Of a stretch of DNA of 64,000 nucleotides, positions 36,366-46,644 are shown piece after piece; the first letter of the stretch is position 1, and each line of letters begins with the position of its first letter. The notes under the pieces were generated by a model that was not told the origin of the DNA, did not search any database, and saw only the letters and a list, made by a program, of their open reading frames with translations. The DNA lies in NCBI GenBank assembly GCA_013396525.1, contig VWYX01000841.1, positions 248,001-312,000 of the forward strand, read 5' to 3'. The position numbers and the translations under genes were made by a program. Origin of the DNA: Chaetorhynchus papuensis (lineage: Eukaryota; Chordata; Aves; Passeriformes; Rhipiduridae).

Positions 36366-37953
36366 TCTTTCACAGGTGGATTTGGCCAGAATGAGAAGTA
36401 GCAAGATGAGGAAAAATGAAAAACAATGGTAACAAAGTTACCACAGCCTCTTTTACTTGTAATGAAAAATCACTTTCAGACTTTTGCAGAGTCTTTTCAT
36501 CTCCTTTTCTGTTTCCCCCCCTTTTTTCCCACTGTCATTATTTTTTGCTCTGCTTGTCTTTTCTGATTGGGTACTTTGATCATTCTTGCTTGTGTGGTAT
36601 TGATGCAACATTTCTGTGGATGTTCAGCCTCCTGATGAACCTGGGTCATGGCTGCAGATCCTGTCCCTCAGGACACTCTGCCCCTTCTTCTGCTGAAAGA
36701 AAGGCATTCCTTACAGCTCTCTTCCTCACATATGACAACCAGCCCTGTGGCACCATTACCCCCAAACTATCAACATTTAGCCAGTTGAAAGTAGGGCAAT
36801 TTTCCAGTGGTCCAGCCAAGTAAATGCTTATGAGGACACAGAGCATACACAGCGTCTGTATGTATACACAGAGGAGATGATCTAAAAGTTTCCTGTTACT
36901 GTAGTAGAGCTACTAAATGGAAATTGACGGAATGTGAAGAACATTATCATGGAAACGTCAGCAAGCAGAGTAGCCTGTGGGAAAACATCACAAGAAAAGG
37001 AAAAAAGAGATCCCCTTCACATCTGAAAATTTGGATGAAGTGCTAAGCTGCAGGGGTTGGTTCTTGAACTAAATGTCAGTGCTTCGAGGTCAGTGACCTT
37101 ACCTCTACAGTACTTTATTGGTAGTGTGATAGATAATTTATAGCTTTAAAAAATGCTGGAAGGACATACTCCTTCATGGAACATATGGTTTGGATTTGTA
37201 CTGTGTCCATTATTCTTATTTCTGACAATCTATAACAAGTCTATATAAATTTGTTACCAAATTGCTATTTTCTAATAGATATACAGAGTTGCCATTATTT
37301 GATGATATTATTGTCACAGGGGTACATATGTCAAGCCCAAAAGCTCCTATGAAATGTATGAGTATGTGCCAGAATTTCATTTGACATACAGACTTTAATT
37401 TTAAATGCAATCATATAAGCAATAAAGTTTCACTGTTTCAGCTTGAATTCCTTGTAATAATAGCCTTTTGTTTTTTTTCCCTTGTTTTAAATAAAATTGA
37501 CACTGACAGCATATTGGCAAGGCCAAAACAATACTGTTATTACAAGCATTTAATCCCAATAAAAAGGAACTAATGTCTTTTTTTTTTAATATTCCTTTGA
37601 AGCATTACTGCCTGATTACTTCATAATATCTTTATCTCTTAGTTATTCCTTGCCAAGACTGTGCTTCACTCCTCTGTCTGTGAAGAATGTCATTTTTTCC
37701 CCAGAGAGAAACAGAATTTCTTTCAGTGGCTGTGAAATTCTTTCCTATTTCTGATACTCTTGCAAGGATCTCCAACAGTGATTTATCATGGGACATGGGT
37801 TTTAATTACTACCATAATTTGCTTTGACATTGCAACAATCTGTAAGCTTGTTTCCGTTGTTTGGCCAAATGTGACTGTTTGCATAAGTAATAACTTGCCA
37901 TTTCCTTCATGCTGGCAACACTGAGTTCCTGTGACCTGGAGAAATTAGTGCAT
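36366..37953. other. Unique sequence; contains an NFI-like palindrome
   Basis: No exon or transposon recognised. The 13-bp palindrome TTGGCAAGGCCAA lies at 37514-37526, within AT-rich sequence that also holds TGACAG and several ATTA cores (about 37490-37570). Confidence 0.5.
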
Positions 37954-38020
37954 CATCTGCTCCCATGTAAGTCAATGGAGTTTTGCCTTCAACTTGCATG
38001 GGAAAAGAATAAGGTTCCAG
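37954..38020. repeat. Second scrap of an ancient amniote repeat
   Basis: CATCTGCTCCCATGTAAGTC and then AATGGAGTTTTGCC, followed by TTCAACTTGCATGGGA and AATAAGGTTCC, follow the order of an old repeat with the motif GTCAATGGGAGTTTTGCC followed by TTGACTTCAATGGG. It may be the same family as the 36315-36365 scrap. Recognition is from memory, with no alignment. Confidence 0.45.
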
Positions 38021-38879
38021 GTAAGAAATTGCTGAATGAGCTGCTTTTTACACCTTTTTCTTTACAGAAAGCTAGTCCTTTCATGAGATTCAGGAAAAAT
38101 CATACAAAACCTTTTGTTTCTTTCATTATACTAGTCTAGCAGCCAAGGGTCACTGCTGAAATGTTATGTCTTCTAGAGACTGCCAAGGTTTGTCATTAAG
38201 CACGATCACTTGGGAACGTTCCAAACATTAATACTTTTATATTTGAGATAATGATATTTTCAGTCAAGCAATATGCAATTTTTGCCAAACCCAAGCAATC
38301 CAAATGCAACTTCTCTTTGGTCGTATTGGCGGGACCTGTATCACATGGCAGGTGTCCTCCACAGCTTTGGTCCCCTGAGAGATTGCTATGGGGCCCTTCT
38401 GGAACATTTTGAGGTTCCCTCTTGACTTTGAGCCTGGGTTTCCTCTGCAGAACTAGCCAGGATTGTCTGGAAATGATGCACATCTGAGCCTTATCCCAGC
38501 AGGAGAAACACTCCTGGATCCCACACTGTGGAGGAAAAATTTATCATTGCCTATTCCTGTTATTCTGCCTCTCTGTTCATTTCATGACAACCATAACAAA
38601 ACAACTAGCAAACGTTCAGTCTTGCCATTGTTTGCAGTGTATCTTTCAAACACAATTTGTTATTTTCACGTTTCAAAAACCAAGGCCTGCGACATGGCAA
38701 TTCTCCTATTTTCACACGCCACATGTTAGCTCTAACTTCACCTGTGCAACAAACACATTGACAACATAATCACTCATCCTACTGCCACTTGAGATCAGCA
38801 ATTCCCCAAGGCAGACAATGAAAACAAACAACAACAGCAGCAGTAGTGACAGCAAACAGAACAGAAAGGCAGTAGCAGC
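38021..38879. other. Unique sequence, no gene seen
   Basis: A transition from AT-rich DNA to the CpG-rich patch that follows; no element recognised. A CAACAACAGCAGCAG-like run lies at about 38828-38842. Confidence 0.5.
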
Positions 38880-38928
38880 CCTCTCTGAGCCGCGGGCCCT
38901 TTCCCCGTTGGTGCAGTTCCGCTCACAG

Positions 38929-38942
38929 CCAGCAGGGGCGCC
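38929..38942 (+). promoter_or_regulatory. Weaker CTCF-like motif
   Basis: CCAGCAGGGGCGCC matches the CTCF core CCASYAG followed by a G run, but has one G fewer than the usual CCAGCAGGGGGCGC. Same orientation as the stronger site 58 bp downstream. Binding is inference. Confidence 0.4.
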
Positions 38943-38986
38943 GGTGGCTCTCGGCCGGGCAGGGCGGGTGCGGTGATTCCTCCGTG

Positions 38987-39000
38987 CCTGCAGGGGGCGC
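38987..39000 (+). promoter_or_regulatory. CTCF-like motif
   Basis: CCTGCAGGGGGCGC, followed by TGTGG, matches the CTCF core consensus CCASYAGRKGGCRS at all but the third position (T for A). Expected orientation is plus. Known role of such sites: binding of the 11-zinc-finger protein CTCF, loop anchoring and insulation. Occupancy cannot be judged from sequence. Confidence 0.6.
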
Positions 39001-39036
39001 TGTGGTGCGAGCGCAGCCGTCTTTCTCCACACGGTA

Positions 39037-39043
39037 ATGGCGG
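39037..39043 (+). promoter_or_regulatory. YY1-like core
   Basis: ATGGCGG, in the context GTAATGGCGGTG, fits the core of the YY1 consensus AAGATGGCGGC. Short motif, so low weight on its own; the neighbouring CTCF-like and RFX-like sites raise it slightly. Confidence 0.3.
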
Positions 39044-39268
39044 TGCAGCCAGCGGGAGAGATGGAAAAATATTGTAGTGGAAGGTGTTGGTGGATCGATG
39101 CTGTTGCGCTGACCATCTGGCCGCCCAGTGGCCTGGCAGGCAACACGCTTTGGTGCTCTGGCAGCAAGCAAGCAGAAGCAGTGCAGGCTGGTGGAGGCTC
39201 CTCTGGGTGCTGTCTGCCCAGGGAGCTATCTGCCACAGGCTCTCAGGGGACCAGGCTGCAATCTGAGA

Positions 39269-39281
39269 GTTGCTAGGCAAC
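39269..39281. promoter_or_regulatory. RFX-type X-box palindrome
   Basis: GTTGCTAGGCAAC is two near-inverted half-sites (GTTGCT and GGCAAC) with a one-base spacer. This is the layout of X-boxes bound by RFX winged-helix factors, which control ciliary and other genes. It is flanked by CAGGCAAAGG. Confidence 0.5.
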
Positions 39282-39304
39282 AGGCAAAGGCAATGAGTAA
39301 AAGT

Positions 39305-39802
39305 GAAACCTCTTGAAGCTTCAAATCCCAGTCTCTATTGCCCTGCCCTGGAGGGTCAGGAGAAACATAGAACCAGAAGAGGAGCAAACAAGAGGCACAA
39401 AAGGAAACTTACACCCAGTTTTATACCCCAAGGGAAGAGGGGAGGAACAGGGAGACGAACCAGTGGGGGAATGACAAGAGGTGACAGGCAACAAATCACA
39501 GGAAGCAGGGGGAGGAACATAGTCAAAACAACCAATCACAAAGCCAACCGAACAGAACTTTCTGGAACATAATTAAAGCAATAAGACTTATAAATATACA
39601 TAAACAGATTAACCAATGAACATCCGAATGACAAAGAAACTTCCAGAACGGGGGGGAGATGCCACCGAGGGTGACACCCAGTGGGCGGTGATGTTAAACC
39701 TCAACCCTGTGCTCGGATCCGCCCTTGGGGGCAGAGTCCGGGGCGGGGAAATCCACTCACTTGGTGTCACTCAGCCCCGAGGTGGGCTGGGTCACCGCAA
39801 CA
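39305..39802 (-). mobile_element. LTR-like unit A (endogenous retrovirus LTR, probably incomplete)
   Basis: Read on the minus strand it begins TGTTGCGGTGACCC at 39802, the same first ten bases as the neighbouring LTR. It then holds a GC box (GGGGCGGGG at about 39740-39748 on the plus strand), two CCAAT boxes (39532-39536 and 39613-39617, plus-strand reading) and a good TATA box (TATAAAA on the minus strand, 39419-39425). That is the order of an LTR U3 promoter facing left. A possible degenerate polyadenylation signal (CAATAGA, minus strand) lies near 39335. No CA end or target duplication could be fixed on the left, so that boundary is a guess. Solo LTRs of this kind carry no genes. The family was not identified. 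Confidence 0.6.
39419..39425 (-). promoter_or_regulatory. TATA box of LTR-like unit A
   Basis: Minus-strand TATAAAA in the context GGGTATAAAACTGGG, with CCAAT boxes about 110 and 190 bp upstream. If active it would start transcription leftward, toward the CpG-rich patch. Confidence 0.5.
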
Positions 39803-39984
39803 CAATGCTGAGTTTTTTCCAAAAGGTCCCTCGTGGAGACGCTTAGGCGGCACTCTGCTAGCACCCACGCGTGCACACGATCTCACCCTTGCGGGTAGTC
39901 GCGAGCAGCCACTCACACACACAGTCTAAGCACAAACCGGAGACAAAGAGGCCAGAGGGGTTCTCGGAGTACAGTTCTGAGGCA

Positions 39985-39990
39985 TTTAAT
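39985..39990 (-). terminator. Polyadenylation signal of LTR B
   Basis: Minus-strand ATTAAA in the context TTCCATTAAATGCCTCAG, placed between the TATA-like box and U5 as expected for an LTR R region. Confidence 0.55.
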
Positions 39991-40051
39991 GGAACCAACA
40001 TACTGGAAGGGAAACAGAGGCAAAGAACAAAGAACAAAAGCCCGTGTGTGG

Positions 40052-40059
40052 TTTTTATC
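40052..40059 (-). promoter_or_regulatory. TATA-like box of LTR B
   Basis: Minus-strand GATAAAAA followed by CCACACACGGGC, with a CCAAT box (ATTGG on the minus strand) about 35 bp upstream. Confidence 0.45.
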
Positions 40060-40290
40060 CCAAAGGGTCCTAGGGGTGGGCAGAGCATCAGAAGCCAATA
40101 GTCTGAGGGCTAGGGGGTAGAGGCAAGGTTGAGTGACATAACAGGGGTCAATGGGAGAAGGGATGGGAGGGGGAGAGAGCCGGTGATCAGTGGGGTCTTA
40201 GGAAAGGGAGAACTTTCTAGCACAGGGGTGTGAGGAGAGACCACTTCGTGGAAACATGGGGGGTGAAAAGTGGACTTAGCCACCGCAACA

Positions 40291-41040
40291 GACAAGGGGC
40301 TTCCTTTACAAACTCAGGGTGGGCAGCCAGTCTCAGTGCCCCTCTGGACAGTGAAATTTGCTGTAGCAGCAAGCTGGAACAGCAGAGGGGAGCACACCCG
40401 GGGTAGGAAACAAAGTGTAGCAAAAATTCTGAAGCCATGCCAGGAGCCACGGGAGGCTGGGCGGACATGGGATGTGGAGTTGAAGTGTAGCAAGAAAAGT
40501 CTGAACCAGAGGCAGAAAACAGTGGGGCTGGGCAGCGGCAACCAGGCTCTCACACACTGCTGGGAGACACTCCCTCCAGAGGTGATTAGGGGTCGAGATG
40601 CTGGGTTTTCCCCTGAGGCACCCAAGCAGATGGTGAGGGTCCTTTCCAGTGAGATTGAGTGCTGAAAAGATTCTAGTCCAATGGCTGCTCTTATGAGCAA
40701 AGGCTTGCCCACGGTAGGAGAAGCAGTAAAGGATGGACCTCCACGGTGGCAGCAAATTGTCCCTGGAGCAGCAGCCTAGCACCAAAACCAAGACCATCTC
40801 ACCTCTGATTCTGAGAGAGAGTGCGAGAGCTGAGCCCATCCCTTCACTCTCCAGTCAAAATCTCATGGTATTGCTGCATTTCCCAAGAGAAAAACCCCCA
40901 GCTAAGAGACTGCAGCCAGCTGCAACCCTTTCCCCCATCTTGGCCACATTTTTTGTTTCTCTGAAGTATCTGTTGTTCCCATCTTTTGGGCAGCAAATGG
41001 GAGAAAATTCCCTGAGAGAAAGAAAAAAAAAAAAAAAGAA
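40291..41040. other. Unassigned segment beside LTR B
   Basis: About 570 bp of moderately G+C-rich sequence is followed by a 15-A run (41023-41037). A 168-codon minus-strand frame (40333-40839) overlaps plus-strand frames and has no retroviral or other motif. No polypurine tract is clear next to the LTR. It could be unrelated flank or badly decayed proviral DNA; the sequence does not decide. Confidence 0.35.
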
Positions 41041-44000
41041 AAATCCTAACCTCCAACAGTCTGCTCCTACATTTGGCAAACTTATATCTTCTATTAGTAG
41101 TAAAAATACTCTGCGTCTAAAAACTACATTTCATGCAAAGATCCCTGTTGCATTACAAAGGTTGAATTATGATCATCCTTGTTTTACAAATGGCCTGCCA
41201 GTGTCACAATGAAAACCCTTATATCATTATTCCTTCAGCTAGATCTTTTTAATCACTAGTGGCCAGGGCTGAGCTCAAAATTAAACTCCCATGACAAGTA
41301 TCAAACTAGTATTTAAGCCTCCTCATTGTCTTCTGGTGATGTTTCATGGAAGTAATAGCAATGAGCTTGAACATGTTGCTGAGTGCTGCATATTTTAAGA
41401 GAACATCCCTAAAACCAATGAACACTCCACTCTGACAACAGTTCGAGCTGTTCCTGGAGTAGAATTAGGACTTATTTAGCTGGGCACCCCTCAGGAAGCT
41501 GTAAAACCAAGAAGAAGTGCAGCTATAAACATAGGGTTATGTCAAGAGAGAAAAGATGGGCCCACAGCATTTATGTTTACAGAGCAGACAATCCTTCCTT
41601 TAGGAAACAAATTGTTGGGGGAGAGTCTGTAAGTCTTTTCATTCTGCATGTGCACTGAAAGGTTTTGAAGTCCTTTCACAGGCACAAGACAAAACAATTG
41701 GTAAGAAACTCATCCTTCCAGTCAGGTTATAGAAGGCTAATCCGTGGCAAGAGAGCAAGGCAGTACAATTTGCAGCCTGGAAGGTGCTGGAGGAGCAGAA
41801 GAAGACAGCAACAGTGAAGTGCAGAGCAGAGCCAGGGTAAGTCCAGGGGTGAGATGTCCTTATGCCCCCTCAGGCCTTCAGAAGGTAGCAGATGCTGGCT
41901 CAGCCTGCTTTTAAGTCCTTAGGGTACACCTGCAAGAGGAGCCCCTTCTCTGTGCTGATGGGGACAATCCATCCCTATGTAATTCTCTGCTACACACACT
42001 CAACACAATTTAATATAATTTGGCATACATTTTTTCAGGGACTCTAACTTCACACAGGAATGGAACAGAAACTCCTGAAATAGATCTGACTGGAATTTTG
42101 GTCCAAAAGGAATTGTTAGATCAACAAGTCTGACTTTGGCTAGTACATAAGCTAGGGGATGTCACAAACATATTTCTAAGACTGATTAAACTAGGAAATT
42201 TCGGTCTTCGGGTAGCTTAACAGTCAAAGCTACAAGCAAAGAACAGGGTAGGCTGAGATTCCCAGTATCTAGAAACCCAAGAGATATGGCAAAAGGACTC
42301 CAGCATGAGAAAATTGAGGCAACCCCTCACCCCCCACAGAACCTCCCTCAAAATGAGAAGTGGGAATTCCCTCCTAACCCCAGTTTGTGGATCAGTATTA
42401 ATCTGATGAGCAGGAAGTCAGGGTTCAGGTTGAGAAACTTCGATACCATCTTAAAGCATGTGTGCCACTTCTTCATTCCCATTGCTGGCTGCAGTTGATC
42501 TCTCATGCTTCAGAGGAAGCCAAAACATCTCCATGAGCTCTGAAAAGCATATAATTGCCATTTAGTCTCTGAGAGGAAAAATCCCTTCCCCATGTATTTG
42601 CAGACTGTGAGCTATCTTACACTGAGCTGGAAAAGGCTTGGATGAAATACAAGAAAGACTGAGAAGTCCCACAGCCACTGCAAAAAAGGGGGTGAGTATG
42701 GTTTCACACACTCATTTACCTGTCACAGGCTAGCTAGTCTCCAAGAAGCTATGACAAAACATGTATTTTTTAAAGTCTGTAGTCCTGTGTTGGTAGTGCA
42801 GCATTAACTTTGCCTGGACTACTTGTCAGCAATGATGGTGTTATTTTAATGTTACAGGTATAGTCATGGCAAAAGATAATGAAAAGAAGGTTGCCAATTA
42901 TAAAAAACTTTGTCTACTTTTGCTTCTTCCCACCTGTGTGCCCATGCTTGCCTTGTCCTATGAAACTTCTTGTGAAACAGCACAGGCCTCCTCTCTTCAG
43001 CAAGAACTTAGCAGTGCTAAGCAGTGCTAAGCAGTGCTTTACCAGAGCACAACAGAGCCATATGGATGTTTATGGCAATAGCAGTGGTATTAAATACAAG
43101 AGAAAGTTACAGAAAAGACAGATTTTCTCTTCTGGACCTTGTTCAACGCCTCTGCCAATACCCCCATTTGGGCAGGTTGTCTGTCATTTGTACATGCTGA
43201 GCTACTCCTTAGCACCAGATAAACAGTTTTTAACTTTTCATAATGGTTCTACAAGCCTCTGAACAGATGCATTTTAAGTATTACCCAGGTTTTCCAGTTC
43301 ACTTGGAATATAGAAGTAACCTCATCAAAAGTGGGTGAACTCTTGCAGTACTGATAGAGACATATTCCCCATCTTCCTTCCTCTAGATTCATAGGCATTT
43401 TTTCATATGCACTTCAATTATAACAATAAAAATATCTATTGAATATCCATACATTTCACCAGCATGCATGGTGGATGCCCCCTCTCTGGGTCAATGCATG
43501 TAATAGTTTTGTCTCCCAGGGAATTTGTTCAATTCAGTTAGGTCTGAGCAATCACACGTATGAATTCTAATAGAAATGTACAATATATGTTCCTAAAAAT
43601 ATTAGTCTCAAGAGGAGTAAGGAATAAGTAAACACTGGGAATAATAGAAAAAAATCCTATATTTTGTAAAGTCAGCAGGATAAGAGGTATGAAGTACATG
43701 CATGGAATTTTTTGCCTTTGACTGTAAAAAATACATTGCAGTGTCTTTTGTGTGATGACAATTTCCGGCTACATGGCTGTTAGCTAATCTACTTTTCCAC
43801 AGCTGTATGAAACTGCCTAATAAGATGTTTATCCCCTTATAAACCCAGACTTCAGTAATTTAAAATCCTAACACTTTATTTATTGTAGCGCAGCCTAGCA
43901 GTTCACTGTTTTAGCCTCAGAAGAGTCAGAGGACAGCTCTCACGGAAGGGTACAAAACCCCAAACTAAATTCCTGCATTGGTATTCAGCTCATGGAGTTT

Positions 44001-46644
44001 TATTAAGTACCTATCCTTGCATGGGTGACCACCATCCTTCTGTGGGCAGCCCAGCACCGAGCCCTGCTGCAGGGACACCACGCTGTCTGTGCTATGGTTA
44101 GTCCTCAGAAGGCGCTGTCAGCCATACCCAGCAGCTGGCAGGTGGGAAGCAGAGTCTCTGTGGATGAGCGAAGCAAATGCTGTGATGTGAGCAGTTTTAT
44201 TTCCTTAAACTTACACAGCAAGTGGCTGTTTGAGTAGGGAGCAGAGGTAGGTCTTTCCTTACTCTGCCTCCCAACAAGCATCTCCTGCAAGTGTTTGCGC
44301 TTTCTCCAGTGTGGAACTCACTTCTTTCTGTTCAGTTTTGGTAAAGCTTTTCAGCCTGTTCTTACTTTGAATTCGCCTAGCCTCAAAGTCCAGCATTTCT
44401 ACTCCTCTATGCCTTCATCTTTGAGGCCTTCTGTTGCCAGTTTTAATGGCATTCTCCTGGGTATTCTGTATTTTCACCTCCTTTGGGTCCCCAGCAGCTG
44501 TTGGACTAGTGAAAAAAGGGAAGTAAAATATTGGCCAAAGATGTAAGTAGGGAAAAGAATGACCAAAATACCCTGGAAATCTGGGTAGAATTATTTCATA
44601 CACACAAAGGATCTTATTTTGATTTTTCTGTTTTGAAAACATCTGGACTTTTGAAGGATGAGAGGTCTGAGTCCTTCTCTGCAAAATCAAGTGAAGTTGC
44701 AAAACAGATCCAGATACCAGTGGCTGTGTGGCTCAAGGACTGATAGGTAGAAACATTGAATTTACATTGAAGTCCTTCCTTGAAGCCTGTTTCTGCCTAG
44801 AAATGATCTAATGCCATTATTGTCTGTTGGCTCACAGGCATACTGTCTCTGGAGTGCAGGAAATAAAACCTGGTGATGTTTGTTCAAGTTTTGGAGAGTT
44901 GCTCACAGTCACTATTTCATGCCTTTTCAATAACTTCATTGGAGAGAACAAGTATGGAATGAAAGTGCTCTCATTCCTCCAGACCAGAGTTGATTTTAGC
45001 ACTAAGTCAGCACTAGGATAACTGCTCTGTGTTGCCTGGACAAAAAAAATGTAGCACAATGGTTTTTTTCTGTTCAGAGAAAAGTATGCTTAGTAACTGA
45101 GTATAGCAGATATGTGGAATGTGTGGCCCAGCCACGTTCAGACCAATAGACTGTGGCAAAGACAGTAAGTTGCCTGATTTATCTGCTACCTGCAGTCAAC
45201 AAAATAACAATATGCTTCTCCCCATGAATCCTTGTGCAGGTTAGGGCTTTTAAAGAAATACAGGCTGACACAGCTGCCATGGGAAAAATGAAGGTCTATC
45301 TAAACTAGAAGATTTCATGAAACTATTTGGGCTTTCTTAAAACTTTTGTTAGGAATTAGAAATTTTTTCTAAGAACACTTAAACTGACTGGTTTGATATT
45401 TTCTGATTCAATCCTTTCTGATTTTTTTTTCAAATTAAAAATAGCCCAAAACTTTTAATGCTATGAAACCCAAAATATTTTAAATTACCGAGAACTTTCC
45501 TTTCCTCACAGATTTTTTTCATTTCAAAATGAAACTGTATTTCAATATCCTAAGAGGCTCATGAGAATGAGTTTATACTCTGTTCATAATTCTATCACAT
45601 GTTTAAATTGTCTTACTTTGATGCATTCACTCCTTCCTGTCTGTGTTTTGCAACAAGTGTAGTACTGAAGTGTTAATAGAAAAATACCTAGGAAACAAAA
45701 GTTGAAAGTCACATCACGAGTGTTTCTGGATGGAGCAACCTTGACGTGATGGATGACAAATCTCAAACAAGGAATCCTATTTAACCCTTGAATTCATGTT
45801 CAATCTACTGTGTAAAACAAAGTATTTAAAGAAATTAATGGGAAAAGATGAATTCACAAGAAGTCTTAGGTAATGGAATTTCCCTTTCTGTATTCTTTCA
45901 GTCTGTTTTAGTCTGTGTCTTATTTTCTTGGATCCATTCATGACATAATATTCCATTTAAGTAAGCTATCCTGTCTTTTTCTTAATATTTCTAAGGCACC
46001 TAGTACATCTAACATTGCTTCATTGCAAAGATGCCAAGAGTGTACAGGATTAGAAGATTAAATCAAGTAATTACACAGACATTAAGAATCTTTACAGTTG
46101 TGTTACATATGTTTTTCTTAATCCTACCAGAAGTAGAAATCCTCACATTTCAAACCAGAAAATGACTCAAATTGAGAAACATATATTTCACTGGATATTT
46201 AATACCTTAGCTAGTGACTTCTCAGTTGTCTGAAACATTTATGGTGGTTGACTGGTCTATGCAGAAACTTCAGTGAGGAATGGAACCAAATGAGATGCCA
46301 TATTTCTTCACCAGTTTTCTTCAGTCATGTAACAGTCTAAGCATCAGGTAACAGAGAAGAAAAGCATCACATTATTTTCTCCAAAACCAAGATGCTTTGA
46401 ATTCAATTAACTTCTCACAGAAAGACACAGACTGCTAAAGGTATATTTGTAAGTTGATGCAACTTCTAAAAGCTGAGCACCTATCTTGCGTTGATGCCCC
46501 AGCCCTTCTCCAGCCCTTACCCGGTGACAGATGACCCACATGGCTGGCAGAGGAAGCAGAAAGCTCTTCAAGAATGCTAAGAGCTCCCAAAAGCATGGGG
46601 ATGAGTCCAAATTTCAGGGTCCTGAGAAATGTCTCCCTCTCTAA
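41041..46644. other. Unique sequence, no gene seen
   Basis: Over 5 kb without a recognisable transposon or exon. A strong splice-donor-like GTAAGT occurs at 41837-41842 after a purine-rich run, but no matching acceptor or coding frame supports an exon. A 10-bp unit is repeated 2.8 times at 43011-43037. Confidence 0.5.
43011..43037. repeat. Short tandem repeat, 10-bp unit
   Basis: GCAGTGCTAA occurs twice in a row at 43011-43030 and is followed by a partial third copy (GCAGTGCTT). A small local expansion. Confidence 0.9.

Larger units (their letters stand above)
38880..39290. promoter_or_regulatory. Small CpG-rich patch with CTCF-, YY1- and RFX-like sites
   Basis: This is the one unique-sequence patch with clearly retained CpG. 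Between 38890 and 39020 there are CCGCGGGCCC, GGGGCGCCGG, CTCGGCCGGGCAGGGCGGG and GAGCGCAGCCG. Two CTCF-like motifs in the same orientation, a YY1-like ATGGCGG and an RFX X-box palindrome lie within 355 bp (called separately). Open frames run through the patch on the minus strand but are a composition effect. It could be an insulator/enhancer, or a small promoter of an unseen transcript. It adjoins the LTR units at 39305-40290. Confidence 0.5.
39806..40290 (-). mobile_element. Complete solo LTR B, 485 bp (endogenous retrovirus, ERVL-like by flank length)
   Basis: On the minus strand the unit starts TGTTGCGGTGGC at 40290 and ends ACTCAGCA at 39806, giving the standard TG...CA ends. The promoter has a CCAAT box (40095-40099, plus-strand reading) and a TATA-like GATAAAAA (40052-40059). 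A polyadenylation signal ATTAAA (39985-39990, minus strand) follows about 65 bp downstream, with a roughly 180-bp U5 beyond it. The five bases outside the ends are CACAA (39801-39805) and GACAA (40291-40295), a likely 5-bp target duplication with one change; 5 bp is usual for ERVL-type elements. No internal gag, pol or env sequence is seen, so this is a solo LTR left by recombination, or one arm of a lost provirus. Confidence 0.75.

Noticed and set aside
38712..39280. Minus-strand frames of 161 and 174 codons through the CpG-rich patch
   Set aside because: G+C-rich sequence has few stops, several frames are open together, and there is no recognisable domain. The Leu-rich run comes from a CAACAACAGCAG-like stretch.
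39803..39822. Primer-binding site directly after LTR B
   Set aside because: The sequence after the CA end (TTGTGTTGCGGTGACC on the minus strand) does not begin with TGG and fits no tRNA 3' end I know; it is better read as the start of unit A.
40333..40839. 168-codon minus frame beside LTR B as a retroviral gene
   Set aside because: No gag, protease, polymerase or envelope landmark is visible, and several other frames are open in the same segment.
41023..41037. 15-A run as the tail of a processed retrocopy
   Set aside because: No AATAAA upstream, no recognisable parent gene, no target duplication seen.
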